A DNA stretch of 64,000 nucleotides from Bacillota bacterium (GCA_023395555.1 JAEWYQ010000004.1:138637-202636), one strand, 5' to 3'; shown: positions 34,016 through 44,486, numbered from the stretch's first letter. Program-made: numbers and translations. Notes: generated from the sequence alone by a model not told the origin.

Positions 34016-36241
34016 TTAATCCGTCATTCCTATGTCGATGACAGCCTCCTCGCCGGCTTGTAAAGAGATCCTCCGCTTTTCCCCTTGATATAACAGGTCC
34101 GCTTTATATTCGTGTTTCGCCTTTATGATACATCTCTTTAATTGTCCCCGGGTCCACTCAAGATGGATATTCGCTCCGCCGCGGACGCACAGCCCGTCTG
34201 CCTCGCCGTCCGGCCATGCTTTTGGCAGCGCCGGCAGTAAGATCAGCCTTTCCGATGTGCTTTGTACCAGCATCTCGGCGATTGCAGCCGTAGCACCGAA
34301 ATTACCGTCGATCTGAAACGGCGGATGATTATCAAAGAAGTTGGGAAGCGTGGATTGAGCATACAACTGTTCCAAATTCCAATACGCCTTCTCCCCATCC
34401 CCAAGTCTTGCATAGAGATTAATAATCCATGCACGGCTCCAGCCGGTATGTCCGCCGCCGTGCATTAATCTCCGTTCCAGGGTAAGCTTCGCCGCTTCTG
34501 CCAGCTCCGGCGTGCCGTCCACCGTGATCTGATTTGACGGATGCAGCGCATACAGATGGCTGATGTGCCTATGTCCGGGGTCCTGCTCCTCATACTCCTT
34601 TGCCCACTCCATAATCTGGCCGTGCTTTCCTATCTGGGTGGGAACAAGCCTTCCCAGGCACTCTTTTATCTGCAACACTGTTCCGTCATTAATTTCCAAT
34701 CGCTCCATGGCTTTCAGACATTGTTCAAATAAATCCCTGAGAATTTGATTATCCATGGTAACTCCTGCCGAAACCGCTCCGGCTTCTCCGCCGGGAAGAA
34801 GATAGAGATTCTCCGGTGATACGGAAGGGCAGGTCTTTAAGTATCCTTCATCCTCAATGAGAAAATCCAGGAAAAATACTGCTGCTTCCTTCATGATGGG
34901 GAATGCCTCTTTTAAAAACTCCAGATCCATTGTATATTCATAATGCATCCATAAATGAGTGCAGAGCCACGCTGCTCCCATGACCCAGTAGGATCCCGGA
35001 ATCCAGTGATCCTGAACTGCAGTGTCCCCCCATAGATCCGTATTATGATGAGCTACAAAGCCCCTGCAGCCATACATTTTCCTGGCTGTCTCCTGCCCGT
35101 TGGGAAGCATCCTTTTTATAAGGTCAAACAAGGGTTTGTGACATTCGGAAAGATTACACACCTCTGCCGGCCAGTAATTCATCTCTGTGTTAATGTTAAT
35201 GGTATATTTGGAGTCCCAGGCCGGGCGCATATCCTTATTCCAGATACCTTGCAGATTGGCAGGCAGGGTTCCCTCCCGGCTGCAGGAGATCAGAAGATAG
35301 CGTCCAAAATCAAAGTAAAGCTTGGAAAGACCATAATCAGCCTCTCCCTTTTTTACCCGTTCCAGGCGCTCATCCGTTGGTATCTCATCATATATGGGCG
35401 TACCTGTCAATTGAAAAGTAACTCTGTCATACAGCTTTCTATAATCCTCCAGATGCCGTCTCTTCAATTCGTCATAGGTGAACTCGGAGGTCCTAGATAA
35501 CACCTGCTCCAACTGTGTCTGCAATTCCTTGTATCGGAAGGTCGTACCAGCGGTATATAACAGGGTTACCTCATCTGCATCACTGACAATCAGATGTTCT
35601 CCGATTACCTCACAGGTTCCGCCCTCGGCAACCGCCTTCAGAAGCATTCCAAAACATAATCCCCCCTGCCCCAGATTGCCGTCCATCATAATCATATCGT
35701 TTGATATACCCAGGGACCTGTCATAAAAGCGTTCACGCATAAGCAGGGCCGTAAAGGATATCCTTCCCTTTCCCTTCGCCTTCAAATGCATCACCATCAC
35801 ATCATCTGCTGCAGACAGGAAGCTCTCTCTTTCATAGACTTCCTTTCCCGCAGTAAACCGAATGCGGTGAATTGCATCCTGCAGGGAAAGACTTCTCTCG
35901 TAATCTTTCACCTCGCCAGGAATACCTTTAAACCGGAGAAAGAGATCACCAAGGGACTGATAGGGTCTCTGGCTCTGGGGGGTACCCGATAGCGCATATA
36001 TCATCAGTTCTTCTGCTTCTCTGATCCGGTCCTGCTTAATAAGCTCTCTTATCTTTGGTAAATTCCTCAAGGCGTCCGGATTATTCCGGTCCATGGGACC
36101 CCCGTACCAGACACTGTCTTCGTTTAGTTGAATGTGCTCTTCATCCGTCTTCCCAAACACCATAGCTCCCATGCGCCCGTTTCCCAGAGGCAGAGCCTCC
36201 TCCCATATGGCCGCCGGTTTCCTATACCACAATCTGCTCAT
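34016..36241 (-). CDS. GH95 family glycosidase (alpha-L-fucosidase / alpha-L-galactosidase type)
   Basis: 741 residues from ATG at 36241 (AGGAG 7 nt upstream). N-terminal beta domain 'WEEALPLGNGRMGAMVFG', then the helical barrel with 'TEMNYWPAEVCNLSE', 'HNTDLWGDTA', 'GGHTGWSRAWIINLYARLGDG' and 'PFQIDGNFGATAAIAEML', all typical of GH95. No signal peptide, so intracellular. GH95 inverts alpha-L-fucosides or alpha-L-galactosides; the latter occur on complex xylans, so the context favours that activity, which is inference. Confidence 0.87.
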   Translation of the reverse strand: MSRLWYRKPAAIWEEALPLGNGRMGAMVFGKTDEEHIQLNEDSVWYGGPMDRNNPDALRNLPKIRELIKQDRIREAEELMIYALSGTPQSQRPYQSLGDLFLRFKGIPGEVKDYERSLSLQDAIHRIRFTAGKEVYERESFLSAADDVMVMHLKAKGKGRISFTALLMRERFYDRSLGISNDMIMMDGNLGQGGLCFGMLLKAVAEGGTCEVIGEHLIVSDADEVTLLYTAGTTFRYKELQTQLEQVLSRTSEFTYDELKRRHLEDYRKLYDRVTFQLTGTPIYDEIPTDERLERVKKGEADYGLSKLYFDFGRYLLISCSREGTLPANLQGIWNKDMRPAWDSKYTININTEMNYWPAEVCNLSECHKPLFDLIKRMLPNGQETARKMYGCRGFVAHHNTDLWGDTAVQDHWIPGSYWVMGAAWLCTHLWMHYEYTMDLEFLKEAFPIMKEAAVFFLDFLIEDEGYLKTCPSVSPENLYLLPGGEAGAVSAGVTMDNQILRDLFEQCLKAMERLEINDGTVLQIKECLGRLVPTQIGKHGQIMEWAKEYEEQDPGHRHISHLYALHPSNQITVDGTPELAEAAKLTLERRLMHGGGHTGWSRAWIINLYARLGDGEKAYWNLEQLYAQSTLPNFFDNHPPFQIDGNFGATAAIAEMLVQSTSERLILLPALPKAWPDGEADGLCVRGGANIHLEWTRGQLKRCIIKAKHEYKADLLYQGEKRRISLQAGEEAVIDIGMTD

Positions 36242-36316
36242 ACACCGCTCCTTGTCCAAACTTAAAATCACCGGTCAACTTTCCCTGTTCTTTTTGCCCA
36301 ACAATCCCTTCTATGG

Positions 36317-37282
36317 CTAGAACTCCATAATTCTATAGAACGCTTCCTTCGGATTATGTTCTTCATCAAACAGCAGCGGCCAGTTCTTACGGTTACGGGC
36401 CGGAAAATGATCCAGCCAGGTTGCGTCATCCGCTACCCCCCATATCGTAACACAATCAATATGCTCCTTATACTCGCGGAAGATCTTGAAGGACTTCTCA
36501 TAGACGCTTGCCTGCTTCTCAATTAATTCTGCCGTTGGCCCGGCGATGCTGCCATGATCATTGAATTCAAATAATGACACATCCATCTCGGTAATATGTA
36601 ATTTTACACCCAGTTCTGCGTATAATTCAATGGCTCGTTTCAATTCATCGGCAGACGGTTCATATATATTATGATGGCATTGCATTCCTATTCCATCCAC
36701 CGGAATTCCCCGCTCCCGCATATTTTTAATGGTATTGTATATTTTCTGCCTCTTTATGGGATTGGTTTCATTGTAATCATTATAATAAAGCTCCTTATCC
36801 GGTAATATCTCCTTTGCCATCAGAAAAATATCATCCATAAAGCTTTCTCCCAGTATCTCAAACCACTTTGACCGGCGTAATACCTCATCTGCCTTGTCCT
36901 CGATTGCCTCATTCACCACGTCCCAGGCAAATACTTCCTTGTTATATCGCCCTCCCAAGGCTATCATATGATTTCTGATCCGCTGTAATAATTGATTCCT
37001 GTCAGCATCTCTAAACACCCATTCGGGAGTCTGGTTATGCCATACGAAGGTATGTCCCCGCACTGCCATCTGATTATCCCTGGCAAACTCCATAATATCA
37101 TCGGCAATGCCAAAATTAAACCGCTCTTCTTCCGGTGCAATACTGGAATATTTCATTTCATTCTCACAGGTAATTGAGTTAAACTGCTCCGCAATCACCT
37201 GAGCATGGCTTTTTACCGTCCTTTTGCTTACTGCGGCACCAACCTTAAAATAATCTTTGTATTTCTCTTTTAAACTCGTCAT
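36317..37282 (-). CDS. Intracellular GH10 xylanase
   Basis: About 321 residues; ATG at 37282 has GGAG 6 nt upstream, and an earlier ATG at 37294 is also open. GH10 barrel: 'HTFVWHNQTPEWVF', acid/base Glu in 'WDVVNEA' (E129 from 37294) and nucleophile Glu in 'HITEMDVS' (E236). Lacks a signal peptide and carbohydrate-binding module, so it should cut imported xylo-oligosaccharides. The same locus encodes a lipoprotein GH10 (50584-51876), dividing the work between surface and cytoplasm. Confidence 0.92.
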   Translation of the reverse strand: MTSLKEKYKDYFKVGAAVSKRTVKSHAQVIAEQFNSITCENEMKYSSIAPEEERFNFGIADDIMEFARDNQMAVRGHTFVWHNQTPEWVFRDADRNQLLQRIRNHMIALGGRYNKEVFAWDVVNEAIEDKADEVLRRSKWFEILGESFMDDIFLMAKEILPDKELYYNDYNETNPIKRQKIYNTIKNMRERGIPVDGIGMQCHHNIYEPSADELKRAIELYAELGVKLHITEMDVSLFEFNDHGSIAGPTAELIEKQASVYEKSFKIFREYKEHIDCVTIWGVADDATWLDHFPARNRKNWPLLFDEEHNPKEAFYRIMEF

Positions 37283-37419
37283 AATAGTCTCCATTCTCCT
37301 GTCTTTACATGCTGTTATTCTAAGTATTCTATTCAGGTATTATTTTATGAACTAAATACATGTCATGATCCTGCTGCTCTCATGGGATTTTCCTGCTTCG
37401 CATTCCTGGCCCGGCAAAA

Positions 37420-38940
37420 TTAATATTTCCTCTTGATGTAAAAATTGATTTTACGGTAATTTCCCGCCTTATCCCATAATTCTACGGTATATTCTCCGTC
37501 TATATAGCAGTAATAGGTATTGCCGGAAGCGGTTATCTCCTCGTTGTCAACCATTATTTTGCTTATGCCTGATAGATTATCCTTAAACTTCAAGATAACG
37601 GATTCCTTATATGTTTTCCCGTCTTCCACTCCGGCGGTAGGGGCAGTGCGGTCAATCGTGAACGCAACGGAGGTATGGTTGCCTATTTTATCGTATACCT
37701 TCAGGGTATACTTCCCTTCCTCTGTTATCTTAACGCCGCTGGTTACTTTTTTACCATTAAGAGTGGTTTTGTTATTGTTAATACCGCTGTGTTTATCCGT
37801 CCAGGTTACAGTTACTGCTTTCTTATAATTTTTTTTGTCAGTTACCCCTTTGATAACCGGTTTTGTGACATCAACATTGGATATTTCTATTTTCTTCATG
37901 GAATGGTTTCCAAACTTATCCGTAATTCTTACGGAATAGATACCGCTGTCCCTGGCCTCGAAGGTCTCGCCATCCAGCCTTACATAAGCAGGATTGCTCT
38001 CGGTCCAAACAGAAGCTTTGTCAATTAATGTATCCTTTACATCCTTAAACAGAACCATAATTTCCTTATAGTCAATGCTGGTATCAATATTGACTTCAAC
38101 CGGTTCCGTAGTCCAGATGCCGTCGGTGTCAGCCGTGAGAGTAATATCATAATACATCGGGACAATCTGCAATGTTGTATTGCCGTATAACCCATGAAGC
38201 TTAACATAATAGAGTCCCGGCTCCAGTAAATAATTAAACTCCTTTACTCCTTGGTCTGTTTTGGTATAGCTTCCCTCACCCAGGAAAAACTCATCCTCAT
38301 CATATAGGGTGCAGTAGCCGGTTTCCTGATTGGTTTTTGCAGAAGAATCAAAGGTATACCGGATAGCTACATTGGCTTTTTCTTTTACTTCAAAGGAATA
38401 ATAAGCATTTGCGTTTATATTGGACAAGAACCCCTTTTTTATTTCCTTAAAACCAAGCCGGTTACTGTCCTGAAAGCTTGTCGCTCTCTTTCCTTCGATT
38501 ACCTTTGACCTTTCAAACAGCAAGGCCACATTTGCTTCGTAAGACTGATAGGTTGCAACGGCAAACAAGTAATAGGTACCGCTCTCCAGAAACCACGATA
38601 TCTCCGTCCCGCTGCCTGAGAATTTTGAAATCGTACCAATGATGTCCTTCCCTGCCGGATCCGTACTGATCCATATGTTTCCGCTTGCTCTGGAATTCAT
38701 ATCAAGCCGGAAATATGCTCTCACCTCTCCGGGAGTATCTATGTTGAATTTCACATAGCTATTCCGCTCATATTCATAATAAACAACGGTCGTATCAGGA
38801 TAAGGCATGTTATCCAGGTCGTCCGCTTCTTGCAGCGTTACATCACTTAAAGCGGAAGCCTCCGCTCTTTTTTCGGCTGCTATATGAAAGCAACATATCA
38901 TCAGGAACAATAATATAATGGTTTTGATCACTTTTTTCAT
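37420..38940 (-). CDS. Secreted Ig-like repeat protein coupled to an ABC exporter
   Basis: 506 residues with a signal peptide (1-28). Two or more PPC-like beta domains with 'LESGTYYLFAVATYQS' and 'LEPGLYYVKLHGLYGN' occupy the first half. The second half has Ig-like repeats with 'KPVIKGVTDKKNYKKAVTVTWTDKHSGI' and 'RTAPTAGVEDGKTYKESVILKFKDNLSGI'. No cell-wall anchor is evident. Its ATG overlaps the stop of the ABC ATPase gene upstream (38937-38940), so it is translated with the MacB-like system and may be its cargo or outer partner. I do not recognise a characterised homologue. Confidence 0.8.
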   Translation of the reverse strand: MKKVIKTIILLFLMICCFHIAAEKRAEASALSDVTLQEADDLDNMPYPDTTVVYYEYERNSYVKFNIDTPGEVRAYFRLDMNSRASGNIWISTDPAGKDIIGTISKFSGSGTEISWFLESGTYYLFAVATYQSYEANVALLFERSKVIEGKRATSFQDSNRLGFKEIKKGFLSNINANAYYSFEVKEKANVAIRYTFDSSAKTNQETGYCTLYDEDEFFLGEGSYTKTDQGVKEFNYLLEPGLYYVKLHGLYGNTTLQIVPMYYDITLTADTDGIWTTEPVEVNIDTSIDYKEIMVLFKDVKDTLIDKASVWTESNPAYVRLDGETFEARDSGIYSVRITDKFGNHSMKKIEISNVDVTKPVIKGVTDKKNYKKAVTVTWTDKHSGINNNKTTLNGKKVTSGVKITEEGKYTLKVYDKIGNHTSVAFTIDRTAPTAGVEDGKTYKESVILKFKDNLSGISKIMVDNEEITASGNTYYCYIDGEYTVELWDKAGNYRKINFYIKRKY

Positions 38941-39830
38941 GATAAATCCTCCTCTTCCCTCTCAGGCTCTTTTGACGGTTTTATTACGATTGATCCATTT
39001 AAATATTCCAGCCTTACCTTATTATCATAGACCCCCATCTTTTCTAGCATTTCTTTTGGTAGCTGTAAACGGCCTGCCCGGTCAAGAATGGCATATTCAT
39101 CGTGCTCCTCCTGAAAGGACGCAATCTGGCTCAATTTTGTCTGATAATCCTGCTTTGCATGCATCTCACTGTTTATTTTTCCATCCTGTATTGACACCAC
39201 CCTATGCACCCTCTTCGCGAGATTGATATCATGGGTGACAATGATAATGGTAGTCTTCAGGGTTTGATTTAATTCACGGAAAACCTCCAGTATATAATCC
39301 GCCGTATGCTTATCCACAGAACCGGTGGGTTCATCGGCCAGCAATATCTTAGGATTATTGGCAAGGGCAATGGCAATGGCGATTCGCTGCTGTTCCCCTC
39401 CTGATAACTCCCCAAGGCGATTATATTTTTTATGTGACATTCCAACCAGCTCCAACAGCCTTATTGCATTCTCCCTCTTCTGCCTCTCCCTGGTGAAGAT
39501 CATAGGTACCTGTATGTTCTGGATCGCGTTCAAATATGGGAAAAGGTTCCTGGCATTATTCTGCCATACGAAGCCGACGGTTCGTTTTTTATATTCAATA
39601 AGACTTTGTCTGTTCATTTTGAACAAGTCTTTTCCGTCAACAAAAAGCTTTCCCGCAGAAGGCTTATCCAATCCGCCTATCATATTTAAGAAGGTGGATT
39701 TACCGCTGCCGCTTTTACCCACAATTGCCATCAGCTCACCGGAGGCCACATTCATGTCAAGACCCTGCAGGGCGAGAACCTCACTATCCCTTGTTTTATA
39801 GATTTTAACCAGATTGTCGCATTGTATCAT
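38937..39830 (-). CDS. MacB-like ABC ATPase with C-terminal AbrB-like domain
   Basis: 297 residues from ATG at 39830, 16 nt after the previous stop; the frame is open to 39914 but overlaps that gene. Walker A 'GKSGSGKS' (38-45), signature 'LSGGEQ' (142-147), Walker B 'ILLADEPTG', switch His in 'VTHD' (H200): a LolD/MacB-type ATPase. After residue 240 a short linker leads to 'ILDRAGRLQLPKEMLEKMG' and 'VRLEYLNGSIVIKPS' (about 248-286), which looks like a SpoVT/AbrB swapped-hairpin DNA-binding domain. That fusion is unusual. The last codon overlaps the Ig-like protein's start. Confidence 0.82.
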   Translation of the reverse strand: MIQCDNLVKIYKTRDSEVLALQGLDMNVASGELMAIVGKSGSGKSTFLNMIGGLDKPSAGKLFVDGKDLFKMNRQSLIEYKKRTVGFVWQNNARNLFPYLNAIQNIQVPMIFTRERQKRENAIRLLELVGMSHKKYNRLGELSGGEQQRIAIAIALANNPKILLADEPTGSVDKHTADYILEVFRELNQTLKTTIIIVTHDINLAKRVHRVVSIQDGKINSEMHAKQDYQTKLSQIASFQEEHDEYAILDRAGRLQLPKEMLEKMGVYDNKVRLEYLNGSIVIKPSKEPEREEEDLS

Positions 39831-39846
39831 CAAAGATTCTTTGCCG

Positions 39847-40521
39847 TCATTCAACAAAACCACCGTCCTCCAGCTCATAAACCCTGTCACCGATTTCCAT
39901 AAGTCCGGTATCATGGGTTGTCATGACGACTGTGATACCCTCTTTCTCAGTGAGGCTTTTAAATATTTTCATAATTTGAAGCGCCGTATTCGTATCTAGT
40001 TCCGCCGTTGGTTCATCGGCATAGATAATGAGAGGTTTATGGGCGATCGCTCTGGCAATGGCGGTTCTTTGCTGCTCTCCGCCGGAGAGCTCCTGCGGCA
40101 TATGATACATCCGCTGCCCCAATCCCACCATCTTCAGGCATTCAATCACCCGTTCCTTCCTGTTCGTCTTAACCCCGGCAAGCCGCAGCATGTATTCCAC
40201 ATTTTCGAAAGCGGTCATGGTGGGGATCAGCGCCACGGACTGAAAGATAAAACCTATTTTTTTTCTTCTCAGCTTACAGCGCTTTCTTTCCCCCAGCTCA
40301 GATAAATTAAGATCCTCCAGCCACACAGCTCCGGAAGAGGCGCTGTCCAATGCCCCTAAGATATTCAATAAGGTGGTTTTCCCGGAACCGGAGCGTCCTT
40401 TTAAAATTGTCAGCTTGCCTTTTGGTATCTCCATATTAATATCCTTAAGAACATGTAAGTTTTCGTTATTAGGAATCCGGAAGTATCGGTTTACTCCTGC
40501 TGTCTTTATCATGTATTCCAT
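39847..40521 (-). CDS. MacB-like ABC ATPase
   Basis: 224 residues, a complete LolD/MacB-type ATPase: Walker A 'GRSGSGKT' (42-49), 'LSGGEQQRTAIARAI', Walker B 'LIIYADEPTAELD', switch 'MTTHD'. GGGGAGG lies before the ATG. It is encoded 4 bp after the FtsX-type permease and just before the second ATPase, so the exporter may use a heterodimer of two different ATPases. Confidence 0.9.
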   Translation of the reverse strand: MEYMIKTAGVNRYFRIPNNENLHVLKDINMEIPKGKLTILKGRSGSGKTTLLNILGALDSASSGAVWLEDLNLSELGERKRCKLRRKKIGFIFQSVALIPTMTAFENVEYMLRLAGVKTNRKERVIECLKMVGLGQRMYHMPQELSGGEQQRTAIARAIAHKPLIIYADEPTAELDTNTALQIMKIFKSLTEKEGITVVMTTHDTGLMEIGDRVYELEDGGFVE

Positions 40522-40525
40522 ACTG

Positions 40526-43372
40526 CTAATCCTCCCCTAATTTCAAAGCCTGGGTTATTTTCAGATTCGAAATCAATTTACCGATGATACCCATACAAAA
40601 TACCACCATTAAAGTAACAATAATTAATATCCGTATCTGGTCGCTTTGCAAGTTAATTATTTCCAGCGGTATCACCTGTTCTGAAGAAGTGTATGCCAAC
40701 TGAATTAGAGGAACATAAAGCCGGGAAACCCAGTGTCCTATAAATAAGCCTAAAAAGATCGGAAGAATTGACAGGAAGAGCTGCTCCTGCAATAGCATAC
40801 CTATAATCTCCCACATGGTCATACCCATGGCACGAAATACTCCAAACTGCAAGGTTCTGGACAGGATGGATAAGATCCAGAAGATCAGAAATCCAACGGC
40901 ACAGATCAAGAGGATTATAATGAAGCCCAGGGTCAGGATTCCGTTGGTTCCCTGAAAGAACGGATCATTATTCTTATGAATTATCTCAGCAGACAAATCC
41001 TTGAACATCACGTATTCCACCTGATTTTCCTTTGCAAAATCATAAAGAAAGCCGGTTGAGTCCTTCGTCCTCATCCATACCTGATAGGGTCTGATTCCCC
41101 ATACGGTCTGTACCCTGGATAAATTAGCAACGATTAAGAATTGATTTACCTCCTTCACCACACCGCTGGAATCTGTTTCCTTCATTACCGGCTGATAGGA
41201 GGGCCAATAATCTATGAAGCCCTGTATCGTGCCCCTGGCGGTTTTGTTACTGTTAGAATACGCAATGGTATCTCCTACCTTATATCCATATAGATCTTTG
41301 AAATTAGAGGAAACAAGAATTCCGTCTCTCTCCCTTGCAAGCTTATTGAGATAGTGATACCAATGGGTATCCAATAAGTTATTTTTAAAATATGCGGTTT
41401 GACCGAATTCCTTTGAATTAATCCCCATAAGTGCAGCTGTGATTTTACCTTTATCCACCTGAACCGTAATCTCTTTATTAACATATACCTTGGAAGCTGT
41501 TTGCACTCCTTCAAGCTCCTTATAACGATTAAAATCCGGTTCAATGTAAAACACATCAAAACTGTTTTCCGTGACATTCTGTCCCATTTCCTTCAGAGAA
41601 GTTATGTATGCTTTAATATCGTCTTCATTACTAACCCACTTCTCCTGTACAACAATATCCGCTCCTATGGAATATACGACCCTGTCCTCTTCATTGCCAT
41701 TAATTGTCCGGGCTAATGTTGCATCAAAGACACCCAAGGCTACCGTAAGTATTAAAAAAAGGATGATGAACCCCTGATTGTCGGCCCCCTTTATCACCTT
41801 TTGGAAAGAGGCATAGGAAGCCGGACTCCACCGGCTCTTACCCAGCTGGAATAAAAGCTTCACCGCGATGGGAAACGCCGCCTGGATTAAAAATCCTCCG
41901 CCTATAATAAAAAATATGGAACTGCAAAAAAGCAGCGGATCCAGTCCGGCTCCTGCCTCCACACTGGCAGCAATCGATCCGGCCCGAAGCCGAAAGCTGT
42001 AAAGGCCATAGAATGCCACCGCAAGAAAGATTCCTCCCGACAGAAAGCCGCGCAGTATCACTCCTTGATTCCGTTTATTCATCTTTCTTTTGTAAGATAC
42101 AATCGTCTCTCTGGTATGAAAAATCGCCAGCACTACGGTAATTCCCACGGAAGCAAAAGCACAAAGAATTGCTGCTCCTATACTGGTTCCGGTCAGTGTG
42201 GGAGGAAGAGGAGACCTGGAGACAAATTCTAAAAACGCGTTGGCATTACCAAGGGTGCGGCAAAAGAATAATCCCAGGGGAATTCCCAGTAATATACCGA
42301 TTACGGCTATGAATAATCCCTGAAGCAGATAAATTCGTATAATATGCAGATTGGATGCTCCTCTGCTCTTTAATACTGCTATATCTCCCCGTTCAAGAAG
42401 CATCATCTGATTATTTACCATATAGATAAAGATAACCAGCAGAATAAAGATAGGAATTTCCAGCAAAAAGAGGATGTTAACCAATTTAGCCTGCTTTTTT
42501 TCAAAGGACCGGAGGAGCTCACTATAAAATTCTTTGTAGTAATAGCAATCAATTTTTTTGATTTGACTATTGACTTCATCTAAAGTGGTGAGCATATGTC
42601 CGACCTGTCCGGACTTTATGCTGTCATAGTCCAGCAATGCGTACCAGGAACTGTTCCATGCATATTCCGGCTTCTCATAATTGACAAACATGGATTTGAA
42701 TAAAGCTTCATCCATATAAAACTGTCTGAGCAGAGAGTCCGGGCTTTTGACCCAGTAGGCATCATTCTCCTTTGAATTCTGGAACACACCCGTAATTCTG
42801 ATTTTATACGGTTTATCATTCTTATCCCGGACATCTGCCAGATACAATTCTTGCCCGATCATTAAATTGTGCTCCATCATTGTCTTTCTGCTGACGATGA
42901 CTTCAATGGCGCCGTTGACGATCTCCCCGCTGTACATGGTTCCGGATAACATGGAGCTGTGCTCCGGAAGGTCGGATAGAAAGGCCAATTCCAGAATATA
43001 TTTATTATCCTCTTCCTCTTCCGGCTCAAAGAGATAATTGGTGCGCATAGAATAGCTGGATATCTGATACTTACTCTCCAGCTTCATATCCCTGGGCAGA
43101 TCTGCAACCAGCTTCTCCAATTGTCTCACCTTTTTGGCTACGGTGGCATTAGAACGGGTTCTGTCCATGCGAATTTCTATCTGCATCTGCATCGGGTAAA
43201 TTCCCGTGCTTGTCATAGCCTGATTTAAATCCTTGACCAGCATTCTGTTAAGAACAGCATTGGAGTAAACCAAGCTGCCCATTACCATTCCAATTAGCAG
43301 AATATTGCCGATCAGCAGACTGATTACCATCCATTTTCTATTCCAGATCTTAAATATTACATAACTTATCAC
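40526..43372 (-). CDS. Large FtsX-type ABC permease
   Basis: 948 residues, GTG start at 43372. Topology: one N-terminal membrane segment, an external domain (about 35-300), a group of six membrane segments (about 305-560), a second external domain (about 565-810) and three final segments, i.e. a duplicated FtsX/MacB arrangement in one chain. Such permeases move lipids, peptides or hydrophobic toxins rather than sugars. Followed by two ATPases and preceded by three adaptor genes. Confidence 0.88.
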   Translation of the reverse strand: MISYVIFKIWNRKWMVISLLIGNILLIGMVMGSLVYSNAVLNRMLVKDLNQAMTSTGIYPMQMQIEIRMDRTRSNATVAKKVRQLEKLVADLPRDMKLESKYQISSYSMRTNYLFEPEEEEDNKYILELAFLSDLPEHSSMLSGTMYSGEIVNGAIEVIVSRKTMMEHNLMIGQELYLADVRDKNDKPYKIRITGVFQNSKENDAYWVKSPDSLLRQFYMDEALFKSMFVNYEKPEYAWNSSWYALLDYDSIKSGQVGHMLTTLDEVNSQIKKIDCYYYKEFYSELLRSFEKKQAKLVNILFLLEIPIFILLVIFIYMVNNQMMLLERGDIAVLKSRGASNLHIIRIYLLQGLFIAVIGILLGIPLGLFFCRTLGNANAFLEFVSRSPLPPTLTGTSIGAAILCAFASVGITVVLAIFHTRETIVSYKRKMNKRNQGVILRGFLSGGIFLAVAFYGLYSFRLRAGSIAASVEAGAGLDPLLFCSSIFFIIGGGFLIQAAFPIAVKLLFQLGKSRWSPASYASFQKVIKGADNQGFIILFLILTVALGVFDATLARTINGNEEDRVVYSIGADIVVQEKWVSNEDDIKAYITSLKEMGQNVTENSFDVFYIEPDFNRYKELEGVQTASKVYVNKEITVQVDKGKITAALMGINSKEFGQTAYFKNNLLDTHWYHYLNKLARERDGILVSSNFKDLYGYKVGDTIAYSNSNKTARGTIQGFIDYWPSYQPVMKETDSSGVVKEVNQFLIVANLSRVQTVWGIRPYQVWMRTKDSTGFLYDFAKENQVEYVMFKDLSAEIIHKNNDPFFQGTNGILTLGFIIILLICAVGFLIFWILSILSRTLQFGVFRAMGMTMWEIIGMLLQEQLFLSILPIFLGLFIGHWVSRLYVPLIQLAYTSSEQVIPLEIINLQSDQIRILIIVTLMVVFCMGIIGKLISNLKITQALKLGED

Positions 43373-43385
43373 CTAGTCCACCCGC

Positions 43386-44486
43386 CTATTCTAATACAAT
43401 TCTCTGCCCCTCTGACAAGCCGGAAAAGACCCACATATCCCTTCCGTTCTCCCGCCCGGATACATACTGTCTGCGTATTTCCCCCTGATTGTCCAGCAGA
43501 TATACATAACTCACGTCGCCTGCATATCTTACGGCATTCTTGGGTATTACAATGACATCTTTAACCACAACTGACAAGGCCGTCAGATTAGCCCGTTGTA
43601 TCAGGGATAACAATTCCGGATTCTCAGGCTGGATATAGATCATTCCCGTATTAAGCTTGCCATTATACAGGGTATCAACCGAGATTACCTTCCCTTTGTA
43701 GATTTTCGATTTATCCTCTTTCATGTTACTTACTCCGGTTATAGAAACTTCCATTCCATACCAGAATTTATTCACTCCGGTAATCTCAGTTCCAAGTATT
43801 GCACTTTTTATATCATAGATATGAAGCAGCTCCCGGTAAGCATCTATTCTTGCCCCTTTCTTGTAGTTCTCATTCATGATCACCACCCCGTCATAAGGAG
43901 CCTCAAGATATTGGATCTCCATCCTGTCCTCCAGCTCCTTCACCGATGTACCGGTATTCTTCAAATCCTGTTTGCTTTGCATTTCAAATTGCTCTAATTC
44001 TATCTCCAATTTATCGATATTCAATGCCAGTATCTGGGCATCCATCATGCCAAGATCCATATACTGTAACTGATCCCGCAATTCTTTGATATAATCTTCT
44101 TTCTGCTTCACTTGCTTTAAGTACGCACTTTCTTTCCGTTTCAAGGAAATTCTTGTTTCTTCCAGCAAAATACTGTCAACAGGAACCTCGTAGGAAAGCA
44201 GCGGCTCCCCCTTCTTCACTTCCTGATTGTTTTGAACCAGATATTCTACTAAAGTAGCTTCCTCCTCCGCTACCATGAGTGAATCATGCCGCTGGAATAT
44301 CCACTTTACATCCTTCAATACACTATATTCTGTGTAATCCGAACGCTCTGCCGTAATGGTCTTTGTATTCTCTGTTTTCTCCCGGTCCGGCTCCTCCTGT
44401 CCTGCATACACCCCCTGTGATACAAGGAATAAGGCACCTAGCAGTACGGCGGCAAATCCTCCCAACCATTTATTATTTCTGAACAT
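43386..44486 (-). CDS. Efflux adaptor (HlyD/MacA-like), third of three
   Basis: About 366 residues from ATG at 44486 (AAGGTG upstream; GTG at 44498 is also open). One N-terminal membrane segment or signal anchor, then a biotinyl-lipoyl half ('SVLKDVKWIFQRHDSL', 'EYLVQNNQEVKKGEPLLSYE'), a coiled coil (about 115-175), the second lipoyl half ('YLEAPYDGVVIMNENYKKGARID') and a barrel ending in 'SGLSEGQRIVLE'. Overlaps the preceding adaptor gene by 14 nt. Links the permease to an external partner. Confidence 0.82.
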   Translation of the reverse strand: MFRNNKWLGGFAAVLLGALFLVSQGVYAGQEEPDREKTENTKTITAERSDYTEYSVLKDVKWIFQRHDSLMVAEEEATLVEYLVQNNQEVKKGEPLLSYEVPVDSILLEETRISLKRKESAYLKQVKQKEDYIKELRDQLQYMDLGMMDAQILALNIDKLEIELEQFEMQSKQDLKNTGTSVKELEDRMEIQYLEAPYDGVVIMNENYKKGARIDAYRELLHIYDIKSAILGTEITGVNKFWYGMEVSITGVSNMKEDKSKIYKGKVISVDTLYNGKLNTGMIYIQPENPELLSLIQRANLTALSVVVKDVIVIPKNAVRYAGDVSYVYLLDNQGEIRRQYVSGRENGRDMWVFSGLSEGQRIVLE

